DNA of 17,000 nucleotides from 2-12-FULL-42-15 sp964196565 (GTDB lineage Bacteria; Pseudomonadota; Gammaproteobacteria; Coxiellales; Coxiellaceae): contig CAXMUH010000039.1 of the NCBI GenBank assembly GCA_964196565.1, forward strand, positions 1 to 17,000. The letters run 5' to 3'. The notes below the pieces were generated by a model that was not told the origin of the DNA, did no database searches, and worked only from the letters and a program-made list of their open reading frames with translations. Below are positions 7,295-14,250 of the stretch, in pieces. The position numbers and the translations under genes are program-made. How positions within the stretch are numbered: position 1 is the first letter of the stretch; every line of letters begins with the position of its first letter.

Positions 7295-9235
7295 ATGAAA
7301 ATGAGTGAACATGAATTTAAACTTCTTAATCTAGAAGGTTCAGGTGAAATATGCAAAGCTGTTATCAAACATATCAAGACAAATACACTTACTGGCAAAC
7401 AAATATTTTCACTACTTAATAGATTAACGCATAAAGGATCGTATCACGAAAGGGCTATTGGACTCTTTATCCGAAAATATCCACAAGAAATACCTCGCTG
7501 CTTTAAAGACATGAAACCCGAAGACAAGCTTTGTCTATTACTTTGCGAAACCGGTGAATACACCTTTAGACATGCTATGGAAAGGATTGCATACAGAAGA
7601 CCCGAATTATTACCCGTTTGTTTTGAGGGTCTTGATCACAGTCAAAAGATACAGTTACTCAATCTAATCCCAGCCAGATGTTTAATCAAAAACTGGAATT
7701 CGTGCTTTAAAGGCTTTAACTCGGATCAAATATATGATTTTCTTAGGAAATCCTACTCTTATATGAAAACAATCATGCAGGAAGCCTATGAGAATTCTGC
7801 CCCATTGATCGATTGGCTTGAAAGTCTAAATCGAGAGCAAAAATTTAAGATTATTTCACATAGACAGAGAGGTGATGATGGGCTGCTGCAGTTGCCCATG
7901 ATTTTTCATGCCCTCACTTCCAGATTACGTGGTCTTATGCTTGCTTGTTTGAAACATTTAACGCCAGATCAAAAGTTTAAGATCCTTAAAGTGGGAATGT
8001 TTTCAAGAATAACCCGGAACTATCCCTCTCTTTTTGAAATGTGCCTAAAAGACCTTAAGCCAAAACAACAGTATGCATTGCTTAAAGCGCGGGGCCAAAC
8101 CGGCGAAACAGGCTTCGAAGAGGCAACTCGTGACAAATGCAATTTTTCTTTAGCGACGAACGTGCTTTTTGACATCTTGCTTGGCGAACGTCTTATTAGC
8201 GACAAAGACTTATTCGTACTTGCTGTTGACTATAAGAGCGCCATAAGAAATAAAATACTGTCAATGCCAGATGATGTTAAGAAGCTGAATATATTAAAAG
8301 ACGCAACCGGTACAGGCACAGGGTGGTTATTGTTTAGATTCATCAAAAAACAGCGATGGTTGATGGTTAAAGAAACCACAAGAAGCTTTGATATTTTGCT
8401 TAAAGAGAAAATAAGGCTTGAACAAAAGCTAGCTAAGCCAGAAGTTTGTGCAGAAAAGCAATCCACACACGAGACTGGTGCTACTCAAACGATACGCAAG
8501 GAAGATGAGCCAAACAAATGTTTAGCGGGTGCAGGTGCAGGTGAGGAAAAGGCATGTGCTGCAGAGGTTGAAAATTCCAGGGCGAGAGAAAAAGTCCCGC
8601 AACGGATGGCTAATGATCCTATGGCAAAGCCTGCTGCTGGTCGACCCCCTGTTGAGGTTGCTAGCACAGTGGCAAGGCCGTCAGCTCCACCTCATGCCCA
8701 TGCTGCTTTTTTTCAACGTTGTGAAGTTGTCGGGCGTATTGTGTTGGAAACGGCAGATGTTGAAAATCCAGAGCTAACAGAGGAAAATGTTTATGTAGCT
8801 CAACCAGTAGTTATTCCATATGCAACGCTTACTGAACCAGAACTTGAGCCGATTTATTATACTCCTCGTGATGCAGAGGTTGAAAATTCTGGGGCAAGGC
8901 CGTCAGTGAAGAAGGGTTCACCTCCAGCCTATGCGTCTTTACCTTCAGCTCGTCCTATTCCCTCTGCGCCTTCAGCTCCTCCTAAAGCGCTGCTACAAAG
9001 CAATAGCGGCGAAGCAGCTGTGGCAACAACAGCAGCCAGAGGGTATGCTGCCTTGTTCAAGCCTTCAGAAAATAGCGGTCGGCATATTGTCAACAGTGCA
9101 GAAAACTCGACACAAACGCCTGTCGCTGAAGACAAACCTGATTCTGTTACCCAAGCTTTAGCAATGCCTATTGCGCCTACGGCACAGCTGCCTATTACAG
9201 CAGATACGAGAGTGGCTGTGCTCTGTCGTGCATAA
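7295..9235 (+). CDS. Helical-repeat protein with Pro/Ala-rich tail, effector-like, function unknown
   Basis: I do not recognise a family. The first ~370 residues are helical and contain about six copies of a motif reading roughly (Y/R)P-x-L-x-x-C-F/L-K-x-L-x-x-x-Q-K-x-x-L-L, at residues 62-82, 102-122, 134-150, 168-187, 211-231 and 243-263, with a weaker copy at 21-41. Spacing is 32-43 residues, consistent with a superhelical alpha-solenoid. From about residue 385 on the protein is Pro/Ala/Ser/Glu-rich and probably disordered, with internal duplications (AEVENS at 423-428 and 527-532; ARPS at 460-463 and 534-537). No signal peptide or membrane span is seen. A helical-repeat head with a low-complexity tail is common among secreted effectors of intracellular Legionellales, so a protein-binding or effector role is an inference only. 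ATG 7295 has AAAGG 9 nt upstream; ATG 7244 in frame lacks a site. The gene ends about 30 nt before the left end of an insertion sequence. Confidence 0.75.
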   Translation: MKMSEHEFKLLNLEGSGEICKAVIKHIKTNTLTGKQIFSLLNRLTHKGSYHERAIGLFIRKYPQEIPRCFKDMKPEDKLCLLLCETGEYTFRHAMERIAYRRPELLPVCFEGLDHSQKIQLLNLIPARCLIKNWNSCFKGFNSDQIYDFLRKSYSYMKTIMQEAYENSAPLIDWLESLNREQKFKIISHRQRGDDGLLQLPMIFHALTSRLRGLMLACLKHLTPDQKFKILKVGMFSRITRNYPSLFEMCLKDLKPKQQYALLKARGQTGETGFEEATRDKCNFSLATNVLFDILLGERLISDKDLFVLAVDYKSAIRNKILSMPDDVKKLNILKDATGTGTGWLLFRFIKKQRWLMVKETTRSFDILLKEKIRLEQKLAKPEVCAEKQSTHETGATQTIRKEDEPNKCLAGAGAGEEKACAAEVENSRAREKVPQRMANDPMAKPAAGRPPVEVASTVARPSAPPHAHAAFFQRCEVVGRIVLETADVENPELTEENVYVAQPVVIPYATLTEPELEPIYYTPRDAEVENSGARPSVKKGSPPAYASLPSARPIPSAPSAPPKALLQSNSGEAAVATTAARGYAALFKPSENSGRHIVNSAENSTQTPVAEDKPDSVTQALAMPIAPTAQLPITADTRVAVLCRA

Positions 9236-9270
9236 ATGAGAAGGGTCAAGTCTTTTTGTTTTTATCCTAT

Positions 9271-9312
9271 GCGCCGTAAGACACCGTCCTTCAGGTCGGT
9301 GATATAAGGCGC
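9271..9312. repeat. Left-end hairpin of the IS605-type element
   Basis: A nested structure: an outer stem GCGCC (9271-9275) with GGCGC (9308-9312), and an inner stem CACCG (9282-9286) with CGGTG (9297-9301), extended by CC/GG around the loop TTCA after one T-T mismatch. Subterminal hairpins are the recognition sites of IS200/IS605 TnpA. It lies between the end of the helical-repeat gene and the 3' end of tnpA. Confidence 0.6.
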
Positions 9313-9329
9313 TCATTTCGTTGAGGCTC

Positions 9330-9746
9330 TTAATCCGGTGTCGATTGGTTCTTGATGTATTCACGCACAATGTTGATTGGAGCTCCCCCACAACTTGCAG
9401 CAAAATAACTGGGTGACCACAAGACACCTTTCCAGTAATATTTTTCGATTTGAGGTGAGAATTCTCTACGAATATAACGAGAAGAAACACCCTTAAGACT
9501 ATTTACTAGCTTACTGAGTTGGAGCTTTGGTGGGTAGTGTATCATTAAGTGTACGTGATCATGTTCACCATCAAACTCTTGAAGTGTGGCATCAAGTTTC
9601 TCGCAAGTATCGGTAAATATTTCTTTCATACGTTCAAGTATTTTCTTAGTAAAGACCTTGTTGCGATATTTAGTAACAAAGACCAAATGTACATGCAGGT
9701 TGTAAACAACGTGCCTACCAGTTCTAATACGAGTTGTTTTGTTCAT
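9330..9746 (-). CDS. tnpA: IS200/IS605 transposase TnpA (Y1 HUH)
   Basis: A small single-strand DNA transposase of 138 residues from the preferred start. It carries the HUH metal-binding motif HVH (64-66, in GEHDHVHLMIHYPP) and the catalytic tyrosine in VREYIKNQ (Y130). TGRHVVYNLHVHLVFVTKYR near the start and WSPSYFAASCGG are typical of the family. It cuts and joins the element ends through a 5'-phosphotyrosine link during excision as a single-stranded circle. ATG 9770 in frame would add eight residues (MYRLYYWP) and overlap the tnpB start. ATG 9746 (MNKTTRIRTGRH) fits the family better, and a TATACT box (9760-9755 on this strand) lies just upstream, which would make the mRNA leaderless. Length and motifs are complete. 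Confidence 0.93.
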   Translation of the reverse strand: MNKTTRIRTGRHVVYNLHVHLVFVTKYRNKVFTKKILERMKEIFTDTCEKLDATLQEFDGEHDHVHLMIHYPPKLQLSKLVNSLKGVSSRYIRREFSPQIEKYYWKGVLWSPSYFAASCGGAPINIVREYIKNQSTPD

Positions 9747-9762
9747 AGGCCAATAGTATAAT
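9734..9762. promoter_or_regulatory. Overlapping divergent promoters of tnpA and tnpB
   Basis: On the plus strand TATAAT (9757-9762) follows TTGTTT (9734-9739) at 17-nt spacing and ends 6 nt before the tnpB ATG. On the minus strand TATACT (9760-9755) overlaps it and lies 8 nt before the preferred tnpA ATG, with no good -35. The -10 boxes share bases, so the two genes probably compete for polymerase and both transcripts would have almost no leader. Confidence 0.45.
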
Positions 9763-9768
9763 CGATAC

Positions 9769-10947
9769 ATGAAAATTAAGAAAGCCTACAAATTTCGATT
9801 AAAGCCAAGCAAGGAGCAAGTATCTTTGTTGAATAGTTTCGCAGGTCATACGCGTTTTCTTTGGAATAAAGCACTTGCACTTAACTTAGATCGGTTGAAA
9901 AACAAGCACGGAATTTTGTATTACCAAGAATTGGATTTTTGGAGTAAGCTCTGGAAAAAGTCTGCAGAATATGGTTTCTTGCGTGAATGCCCTGCACATC
10001 TATTGCAGCAGAAACTGCGTGATTTGGAGCGTGCTTTTAGGGACGGGTTTAACAAAAATCAACCTGGCAAAAGAATGCCGCGATTTAAAAAAAGAGGTCA
10101 AGGAGATAGCTTTCGGTTTCCTGCACCTAACCAAGTTAAGCTTGAATATCGCCACCTAACATTACCAAAACTTGGACACATGCGATTCTACAAAAGTCGA
10201 GTAATCACTGGCGAAATAAAGAATCACACAATTAGTCGGCGAGGAAAACATTGGTATGTTTCAATACAGGTTGAGGCTGAATTAATTTGTGATAAATCAG
10301 TTAGCTTGGTAAAAGAAATTGGGCTGGATGTAGGAATTAAGCACTTTGTAACAACATCTGATGGTGAGCATATTGCTCCAATCAACAGTTTCAGAAAGCT
10401 AGAAACTAAACTTGCTATCAAGCAAAGACGACTATCAAAAAAAACACGATTTTCAGAAAATTGGAAAAAAGCACGAAATCAAGTTAACTGTATTCACCAA
10501 AAAATTGCGGACTCAAGACGTGATTTTCAACATAAACTTTCAACCAAGATCAGCAAAAACCACGCGATCATTGTTGTAGAGGCGTTAAAAATTAAGAATA
10601 TGAGCAAATCCGCGAAAGGCACTGAGAATAATCCTGGAAAAAACGTTTGCGCGAAATCAGGGCTAAACAAATCCATACTGGATCAAGGCTGGTATGAGTT
10701 CAAGCGCCAGCTTGAATATAAAGCATATTGGCGTGGAGGCTTACTGATAGAGGTTTCACCGCGCTACACGAGCCAGCGTTGTTCGACATGTCAACACATT
10801 GATTCGCGTAATCGGCAAAGCCAGGAAAAATTTGCCTGTATTCAGTGCCACAAAAAACTAAATGCCGATGTTAATGCGGCAAAAAATATATTAGCGGCGG
10901 GGCACGCCGTTTTGGCCTGTGGAGCAAGCGCATCGGCGCGGCTATGA
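9769..10947 (+). CDS. tnpB: TnpB, RNA-guided endonuclease of IS605 element (OrfB)
   Basis: A 392-residue full-length TnpB. The N-terminal helix-turn-helix region (MKIKKAYKFRLKPSKEQ..., about 1-45) is typical of the family. A RuvC-like nuclease carries D187 (GLDVGIKHF), E271 (VVEALKIKNM) and D367 (NADVNAAKNI). A zinc ribbon with C338, C341, C357 and C360 is inserted between the last two. Characterised TnpB proteins use a guide RNA made from the right end of the element to cut the empty donor or target site, which keeps the element in place (family knowledge). The start is ATG 9769, with no Shine-Dalgarno site and a TATAAT box 6 nt before it, so leaderless translation is likely. The 3' end overlaps the presumed guide-RNA gene. 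No frameshift or missing residue. Confidence 0.95.
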   Translation: MKIKKAYKFRLKPSKEQVSLLNSFAGHTRFLWNKALALNLDRLKNKHGILYYQELDFWSKLWKKSAEYGFLRECPAHLLQQKLRDLERAFRDGFNKNQPGKRMPRFKKRGQGDSFRFPAPNQVKLEYRHLTLPKLGHMRFYKSRVITGEIKNHTISRRGKHWYVSIQVEAELICDKSVSLVKEIGLDVGIKHFVTTSDGEHIAPINSFRKLETKLAIKQRRLSKKTRFSENWKKARNQVNCIHQKIADSRRDFQHKLSTKISKNHAIIVVEALKIKNMSKSAKGTENNPGKNVCAKSGLNKSILDQGWYEFKRQLEYKAYWRGGLLIEVSPRYTSQRCSTCQHIDSRNRQSQEKFACIQCHKKLNADVNAAKNILAAGHAVLACGASASARL

Positions 10948-11012
10948 AGCAGAAACCCATCGCGATATTGCGTCGCGGGAATCACCTTCCTTTAGGGAGG
11001 TGAGGATGTCAA
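10948..11012 (+). ncRNA. Right end of IS element, 3' part of presumed TnpB guide RNA scaffold
   Basis: Two hairpins follow the tnpB stop. CGCGA (10961-10965) pairs with TCGCG (10973-10977). TCACCTTCC (10982-10990) pairs with GGGAGGTGA (10995-11003; 9 bp with one T-G pair, loop TTTA), followed by GGATGTCAA. In IS200/IS605 elements the guide RNA begins inside the tnpB 3' end and runs through this hairpin into flanking DNA. The 5' end of the RNA cannot be placed here. The guide would be the bases after 11012, beginning ACCAATACTTTAACCTGTGC. Confidence 0.65.
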
Positions 11013-11028
11013 ACCAATACTTTAACCT

Positions 11029-11195
11029 GTGCTATGCGAATTGCTAAGTTCAAACGAAAATCAACAAGTTATAATATTAGGCTGAAGAAATTCAAATGTT
11101 GAAACGTATACTGCTATAGCAGTGCAAAAATGGTGTATTTTCGATATTTAGCTAACTCATTGATTTCAGATCTAACTTAGCAATTCGCATAGCGC
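11029..11195. repeat. MITE-like palindromic element with ~22-bp terminal inverted repeats
   Basis: GCTATGCGAATTGCTAAGTT (11031-11050) is perfectly inverted at 11174-11193. One more base pair beyond a single mismatch gives 22 bp (11029-11050, 11174-11195). The inversion continues imperfectly inside (AATCAA, AGTTA and AATAT segments match in order), so the whole element can fold into one long stem. AACC occurs on both sides (11024-11027 and 11196-11199), a possible 4-bp target duplication offset by one base on the left. No protein is encoded. It sits 16 nt from the right end of the IS605 element. Confidence 0.65.
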
Positions 11196-11228
11196 AACCC
11201 ACAGAATCTAAGATGGTCTTCCTATGTC

Positions 11229-11270
11229 TTGCATTTAGATATAGGATATACTATATTGTATATAGAGGTG
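11229..11270 (+). promoter_or_regulatory. Promoter, operator and ribosome-binding site of the MazF toxin-antitoxin operon
   Basis: TTGCAT (11229-11234) and TATATT (11252-11257) form a promoter with 17-nt spacing. ATATAC (11246-11251) and GTATAT (11258-11263) are inverted around the -10 box, a position where a ribbon-helix-helix antitoxin would repress its own operon. GAGGTG (11265-11270) lies 6 nt before the antitoxin ATG at 11277. Confidence 0.6.
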
Positions 11271-11276
11271 AACATT

Positions 11277-11510
11277 ATGAGTAAAGTTCTTATTTCAATA
11301 CCTGACCAGCTTGCTACCCGAATGAGGGCCGCTATTCCTACGCGTCAACGCAGTAAGATCATTACGCATTTAATAGAAAAAGAAATAGAAAAACGTGAAC
11401 GGGCTCTTTATGAATGTGCTGCTGCTGTTGAAAAAGACTCTACCCTGCGTAATGAAATGAAAGATTGGGATGTAACATTACAAGATGGGCTAGATGATGA
11501 ATCGTGGTGA
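11277..11510 (+). CDS. Ribbon-helix-helix antitoxin of MazF
   Basis: A 77-residue protein with the layout of a MetJ/CopG-type antitoxin. It has an N-terminal strand (SKVLISIP), helix DQLATRMRAAI, and a second helix RSKIITHLIEKEIEKRER. An acidic C-terminal tail (KDWDVTLQDGLDDESW) follows and probably wraps the toxin. The N-terminal half should dimerise and bind the palindrome over its promoter. ATG 11277 has a strong GAGGTG site; an in-frame ATG at 11229 lies in the -35 region and is unlikely. It overlaps the toxin gene by 17 nt, so synthesis is coupled. Antitoxin identity rests on fold, size and neighbour. It is not the AbrB-type MazE of E. coli. Confidence 0.82.
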   Translation: MSKVLISIPDQLATRMRAAIPTRQRSKIITHLIEKEIEKRERALYECAAAVEKDSTLRNEMKDWDVTLQDGLDDESW

Positions 11511-11817
11511 TATTTATTGGGTTGATCTGAATCCAACAAAAGGGTCTGAAATTAATAAGTCTAGACCTTGTGTTTTAGTTGGTGCAACGCCCATCAATCA
11601 GGCGCGTCGAACGATTGTTGTTGTCCCACTTTCTACTTCTGCAAAAGTTAGACCGCCTATAACTATTTCAGTTTTATGTCTAGGTAAAAAAGTAACGGCT
11701 GTGTGTGATCAAATTCGTACTGTCGATAAAAGCAGGCTAAAAGACCAATCAGGTTGCCTTTCAGCAAAAGACTTAAATGCGCTTGATGATGGGCTACGGC
11801 AAGTCTTATCCTTGTAA
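11494..11817 (+). CDS. mazF: MazF/PemK-family mRNA endoribonuclease toxin
   Basis: A 107-residue toxin of the MazF family. RGDIYWVDLNPTKGSEINKSRPCVLV near the start, VVVPLSTSAK in the middle and CDQIRTVDKSRL in the second half are the conserved stretches, including the RPCVLV strand and the residues usually linked to RNA cleavage (R near the start, the TS in PLSTS, D/Q/R in CDQIRTVD). MazF enzymes cut mRNA or tRNA at short motifs and halt growth until antitoxin returns. The sequence specificity here is unknown. Two adjacent ATGs (11494, 11497) are possible starts, both without a clear Shine-Dalgarno site, so translation probably depends on the overlapping antitoxin gene. It ends 16 nt before the convergent hflC stop. 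Confidence 0.94.
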   Translation: MMNRGDIYWVDLNPTKGSEINKSRPCVLVGATPINQARRTIVVVPLSTSAKVRPPITISVLCLGKKVTAVCDQIRTVDKSRLKDQSGCLSAKDLNALDDGLRQVLSL

Positions 11818-11833
11818 AACTGATTATGGTAAG

Positions 11834-12754
11834 CTAAGAAGAAGTCTTCTGTCCGTGTTTAGTCCTTCGTTTATGATTCGTTAACCCCAGGTATTGAAAA
11901 AACTCATTATCTGGCTTTAGCACCATAATCGTATTACTTTTTGAAAAGACTTGCTGGTAAACACGTAGACTGCGGTAGAAAGCATAAAAATCTGGATTTT
12001 GATTATAGGCGTTCGTATAAATCGTCGATGCTTGTAAGTCACCTGACGCACGTGCCTTTTGAGCTAGGGTGTGTGTGGTTGCTATTGAGATCCGTGCCTT
12101 TGCATCCGCTTCGGCACGAATTTTTTCGGCTTCTGCCCTACCTTGATAACGATACTGTGTTGCCACCTGCTCCCGCTTGGTGCGCATGCGTTGATACACC
12201 GAATCTTCCACCTGTTGTAATAAATCAATGCCTTTAATACGTGTATCCACCACACGAATACCTAAATTGCTAGCACTTTGATTCGCTGATTTTTTGATAA
12301 TATTCATAATGTCAGACCGCTCAGCTGACACCACATCTCTTAATGAGCGTTTACCAAAAGCCGCTCGCAATGCGTCATTAATTTTTTGCGTTAATAATAT
12401 TTTAGCACGCTGTGCGTAACCCCCCGTACGCTTATAATACAACGGTATATTATCAATACGCCATTTTGCATAGTAATCCACTAATAAATACTTTTGTTCA
12501 TCAGTAGGGATTTTTGAAGACTCCGCATCAATATTCTGAATACGCACATCAAACTTCAAGACACGCTCGACAAAGGGAAGCTTAAAATGTAATCCTGGAT
12601 TATAGACTTTTGCTTTGCCGTCCGGCGTTTTAATCAATTGACCTAAATACAAAGCCAGTGCTTGTTGCCCTTGACGCACCACATAAATGCTATTAAACAA
12701 AACAATTAAAGCAATAATAACCACAATGCCGGCAATACTTAGTTTTTTATACAT
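11834..12754 (-). CDS. hflC: HflC, SPFH-domain subunit of the HflKC complex
   Basis: A 306-residue inner-membrane protein with one N-terminal span (about 6-26) and a periplasmic SPFH (band-7) domain. Markers are VYNPGLHFKLPFVERVLKFDVRIQ, YAKWRI and the coiled region MRTKREQVATQYRYQGRAEAEKIRAEADAKARI. With HflK it forms a large cage around the FtsH protease and modulates its degradation of membrane proteins. AAGGA lies about 8 nt before the ATG, and the gene starts 18 nt after the hflK stop, an operon. The C-terminal end is basic and polar (TNHKRRTKHGQKTSS), beyond the usual core. The gene is intact. Confidence 0.95.
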   Translation of the reverse strand: MYKKLSIAGIVVIIALIVLFNSIYVVRQGQQALALYLGQLIKTPDGKAKVYNPGLHFKLPFVERVLKFDVRIQNIDAESSKIPTDEQKYLLVDYYAKWRIDNIPLYYKRTGGYAQRAKILLTQKINDALRAAFGKRSLRDVVSAERSDIMNIIKKSANQSASNLGIRVVDTRIKGIDLLQQVEDSVYQRMRTKREQVATQYRYQGRAEAEKIRAEADAKARISIATTHTLAQKARASGDLQASTIYTNAYNQNPDFYAFYRSLRVYQQVFSKSNTIMVLKPDNEFFQYLGLTNHKRRTKHGQKTSS

Positions 12755-12772
12755 AAATAGAGTCCTTTTGTC

Positions 12773-13810
12773 TTATAATCCGTTTGGTTTGGATGGAGTA
12801 GCTGGAACAGCTTGTTTTTCCATCGTTTTAATATGCTTTTTGATCATTTGATTCAGCGGCAAATATAATAAGTTATTACTACCTTCAACGATGATATTGG
12901 TTGTATGTGACAATACATCGCCTACGGTATCGAGATAAAGTCGCTTGGCAGTCACTTTTGGCGCTTTTTTATAAGGTGTTAAGAACGCATTATAGCGTGC
13001 CACATTACCTTTGGCTTCCAACACAACAGATTGCCTATAGGCATCCGCATCATTTTGTAATCTCGCTACTTTACCTTTTGCACTTAATAAAATACGCCGA
13101 GAATAAGCTTGTGCCTGATTAATATAACGCTGACTATCTTCACGTGCTTTAATCGCATCGTTGAACGCCTCAATCACTGGATTCGGTGGTTTCGTTGCTT
13201 GCAATGCGACATCCATGACTTGCAATCCAGTATTATAGATTTTCAATGTCAATTTTAATTGCTTGGCCACATCATCGCGTAATTTTTCTCGACCCGTGGT
13301 TAACACATCGTTTAAGGTTATCTGACCCACCGCTTGACGCAACGCACTCGAGGTTGCTTGTTTTAAAGTGTGAACTGGGTCCACAACCTTAAACAAAAAA
13401 TCCTGTGGGTTGGCGATACGGTACTGTACCGCTAGTGCCACAGAAACAATATTCTCATCTTCTGTGAGCATTTCAGCCTGATAAGGGTACGTACTAATTT
13501 GTTGCACATTTAAAACATAAGCACGCTCAATCAGACGTGGAATCCAATGTGGCCCCGGCCCAACTGTGGAAAAATAACGACCAAACTTGAGTACGACGCC
13601 TTTCTCAGCCGGAGCAACAATAAAAATACCCAGCAAAGCCCAAAAAAGAATAATCACCCCAACGCCCACAGCCAATATGCGAAAGATGTTCAATACATCC
13701 TCATCATCTGGAGATGATTTTTTCTTCATAAAAATCTTCTTACCCATGTCAGCAAGGTCGAATGACGGATTGCTTTTTTTATTACCGAAAGGATTTTGAT
13801 CAGAAGTCAT
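12773..13810 (-). CDS. hflK: HflK, SPFH-domain subunit of the HflKC complex
   Basis: A 345-residue protein with a short cytoplasmic N-terminus, one membrane span (about 44-65) and an SPFH domain. Conserved stretches are APAEKGVVLKFGRYF, VGPGPHWIPRLIERAYVLNVQQ, and PPNPVIEAFNDAIKAREDSQRYINQAQAY (about 209-237), with LLYLPL near the end. It is the partner of HflC in controlling FtsH. It is shorter than E. coli HflK because the Gly-rich cytoplasmic N-terminal region is nearly absent (only MTSDQNPFGNKKSNPSFD...). The start is supported by GGAG 8 nt before ATG. hfq and hflX, often upstream in this operon, are not in the 548-bp region before it, so the pair is transcribed alone here. The next gene, thrS, is divergent. 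Confidence 0.95.
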   Translation of the reverse strand: MTSDQNPFGNKKSNPSFDLADMGKKIFMKKKSSPDDEDVLNIFRILAVGVGVIILFWALLGIFIVAPAEKGVVLKFGRYFSTVGPGPHWIPRLIERAYVLNVQQISTYPYQAEMLTEDENIVSVALAVQYRIANPQDFLFKVVDPVHTLKQATSSALRQAVGQITLNDVLTTGREKLRDDVAKQLKLTLKIYNTGLQVMDVALQATKPPNPVIEAFNDAIKAREDSQRYINQAQAYSRRILLSAKGKVARLQNDADAYRQSVVLEAKGNVARYNAFLTPYKKAPKVTAKRLYLDTVGDVLSHTTNIIVEGSNNLLYLPLNQMIKKHIKTMEKQAVPATPSKPNGL

Positions 13811-14220
13811 TTAATTATCTCCATATATCCAAGCATGTCATGACAAACCATGTGATAATAGCAAGCATTTAATAAAAAAGCATTTGTTTTTGGCGCATGA
13901 GGGTTTAAAGACGTTTTTTGTGCTTTGATATTTTGTACGGCATTTGAAGAAATACGCCAGTTTTTTCGTATAAAAAATAAAAGTCCCAGGACAATTACAT
14001 CTAAAATAAATGTGTTTAATCAATTGTTGGTACAAGCGGCATAAATAAATAAGAATTGTGGAGATCTAATTTAGTTAGGAGCCAGTTTAGACGGAACCAG
14101 ATTTAACATTAGACCATCTCTACGTTATTTATCCGGGGCACCACACTTTTCCACTTTCCAAAGAAAAAATTACGGTTATAGGCCTTAAAAAATACTTGGC
14201 GGCACCCATCTTGACCAAAT
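13811..14220. other. Divergent intergenic region between hflK and thrS, left part
   Basis: It contains no gene I can support. GTGGAGATCTAAT (14058-14070) is inverted imperfectly at 14108-14123 (ATTAGACC-ATCTCTAC, with a 2-nt bulge and mismatches), forming a possible stem-loop. Promoters for both genes must lie here, but only weak matches are seen: TTGTTG at 14024 with TAAATA at 14046 for thrS, and TATTAT on the minus strand near 13855 for hflK. Confidence 0.3.
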
Positions 14221-14241
14221 AAGGCTCAGCTCAGCCTTTTT
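14221..14241 (+). terminator. Terminator-like hairpin in the thrS leader
   Basis: AAGGCT (14221-14226) pairs with AGCCTT (14233-14238), loop CAGCTC, with a T run from the stem end to 14241. It has the form of a Rho-independent terminator and lies 118 nt before thrS on the same strand, with no gene immediately upstream. It may therefore be an attenuator rather than a gene end. Confidence 0.55.
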
Positions 14242-14250
14242 GTAACAGGT

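Larger units (their letters stand above)
9265..11012. mobile_element. IS605-type element with divergent tnpA and tnpB, apparently complete
   Basis: About 1.75 kb. The left part has a nested hairpin and tnpA on the minus strand; the right part has tnpB on the plus strand and a right-end hairpin. The right tip is placed at TCAA (11009-11012), preceded by GAAT at the 5' foot of the right-end hairpin (10978-10981). This is the same guide/cleavage pair as I recall for IS608 of this superfamily. The left tip is less certain and lies somewhere in 9255-9270. Single-strand transposition of this family leaves no target duplication, and none is seen. Both proteins keep their catalytic residues, so the element may be active. 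Confidence 0.85.

Noticed and set aside
8529..9249. Several 60-110 codon frames on both strands under the tail of the helical-repeat gene
   Set aside because: They arise from the compositionally biased Pro/Ala tail of the main gene; none has a start signal or recognisable protein.
13838..14035. 65-codon minus-strand frame upstream of hflK
   Set aside because: AT-rich with no ribosome-binding site or recognisable features; occupies the expected promoter region.
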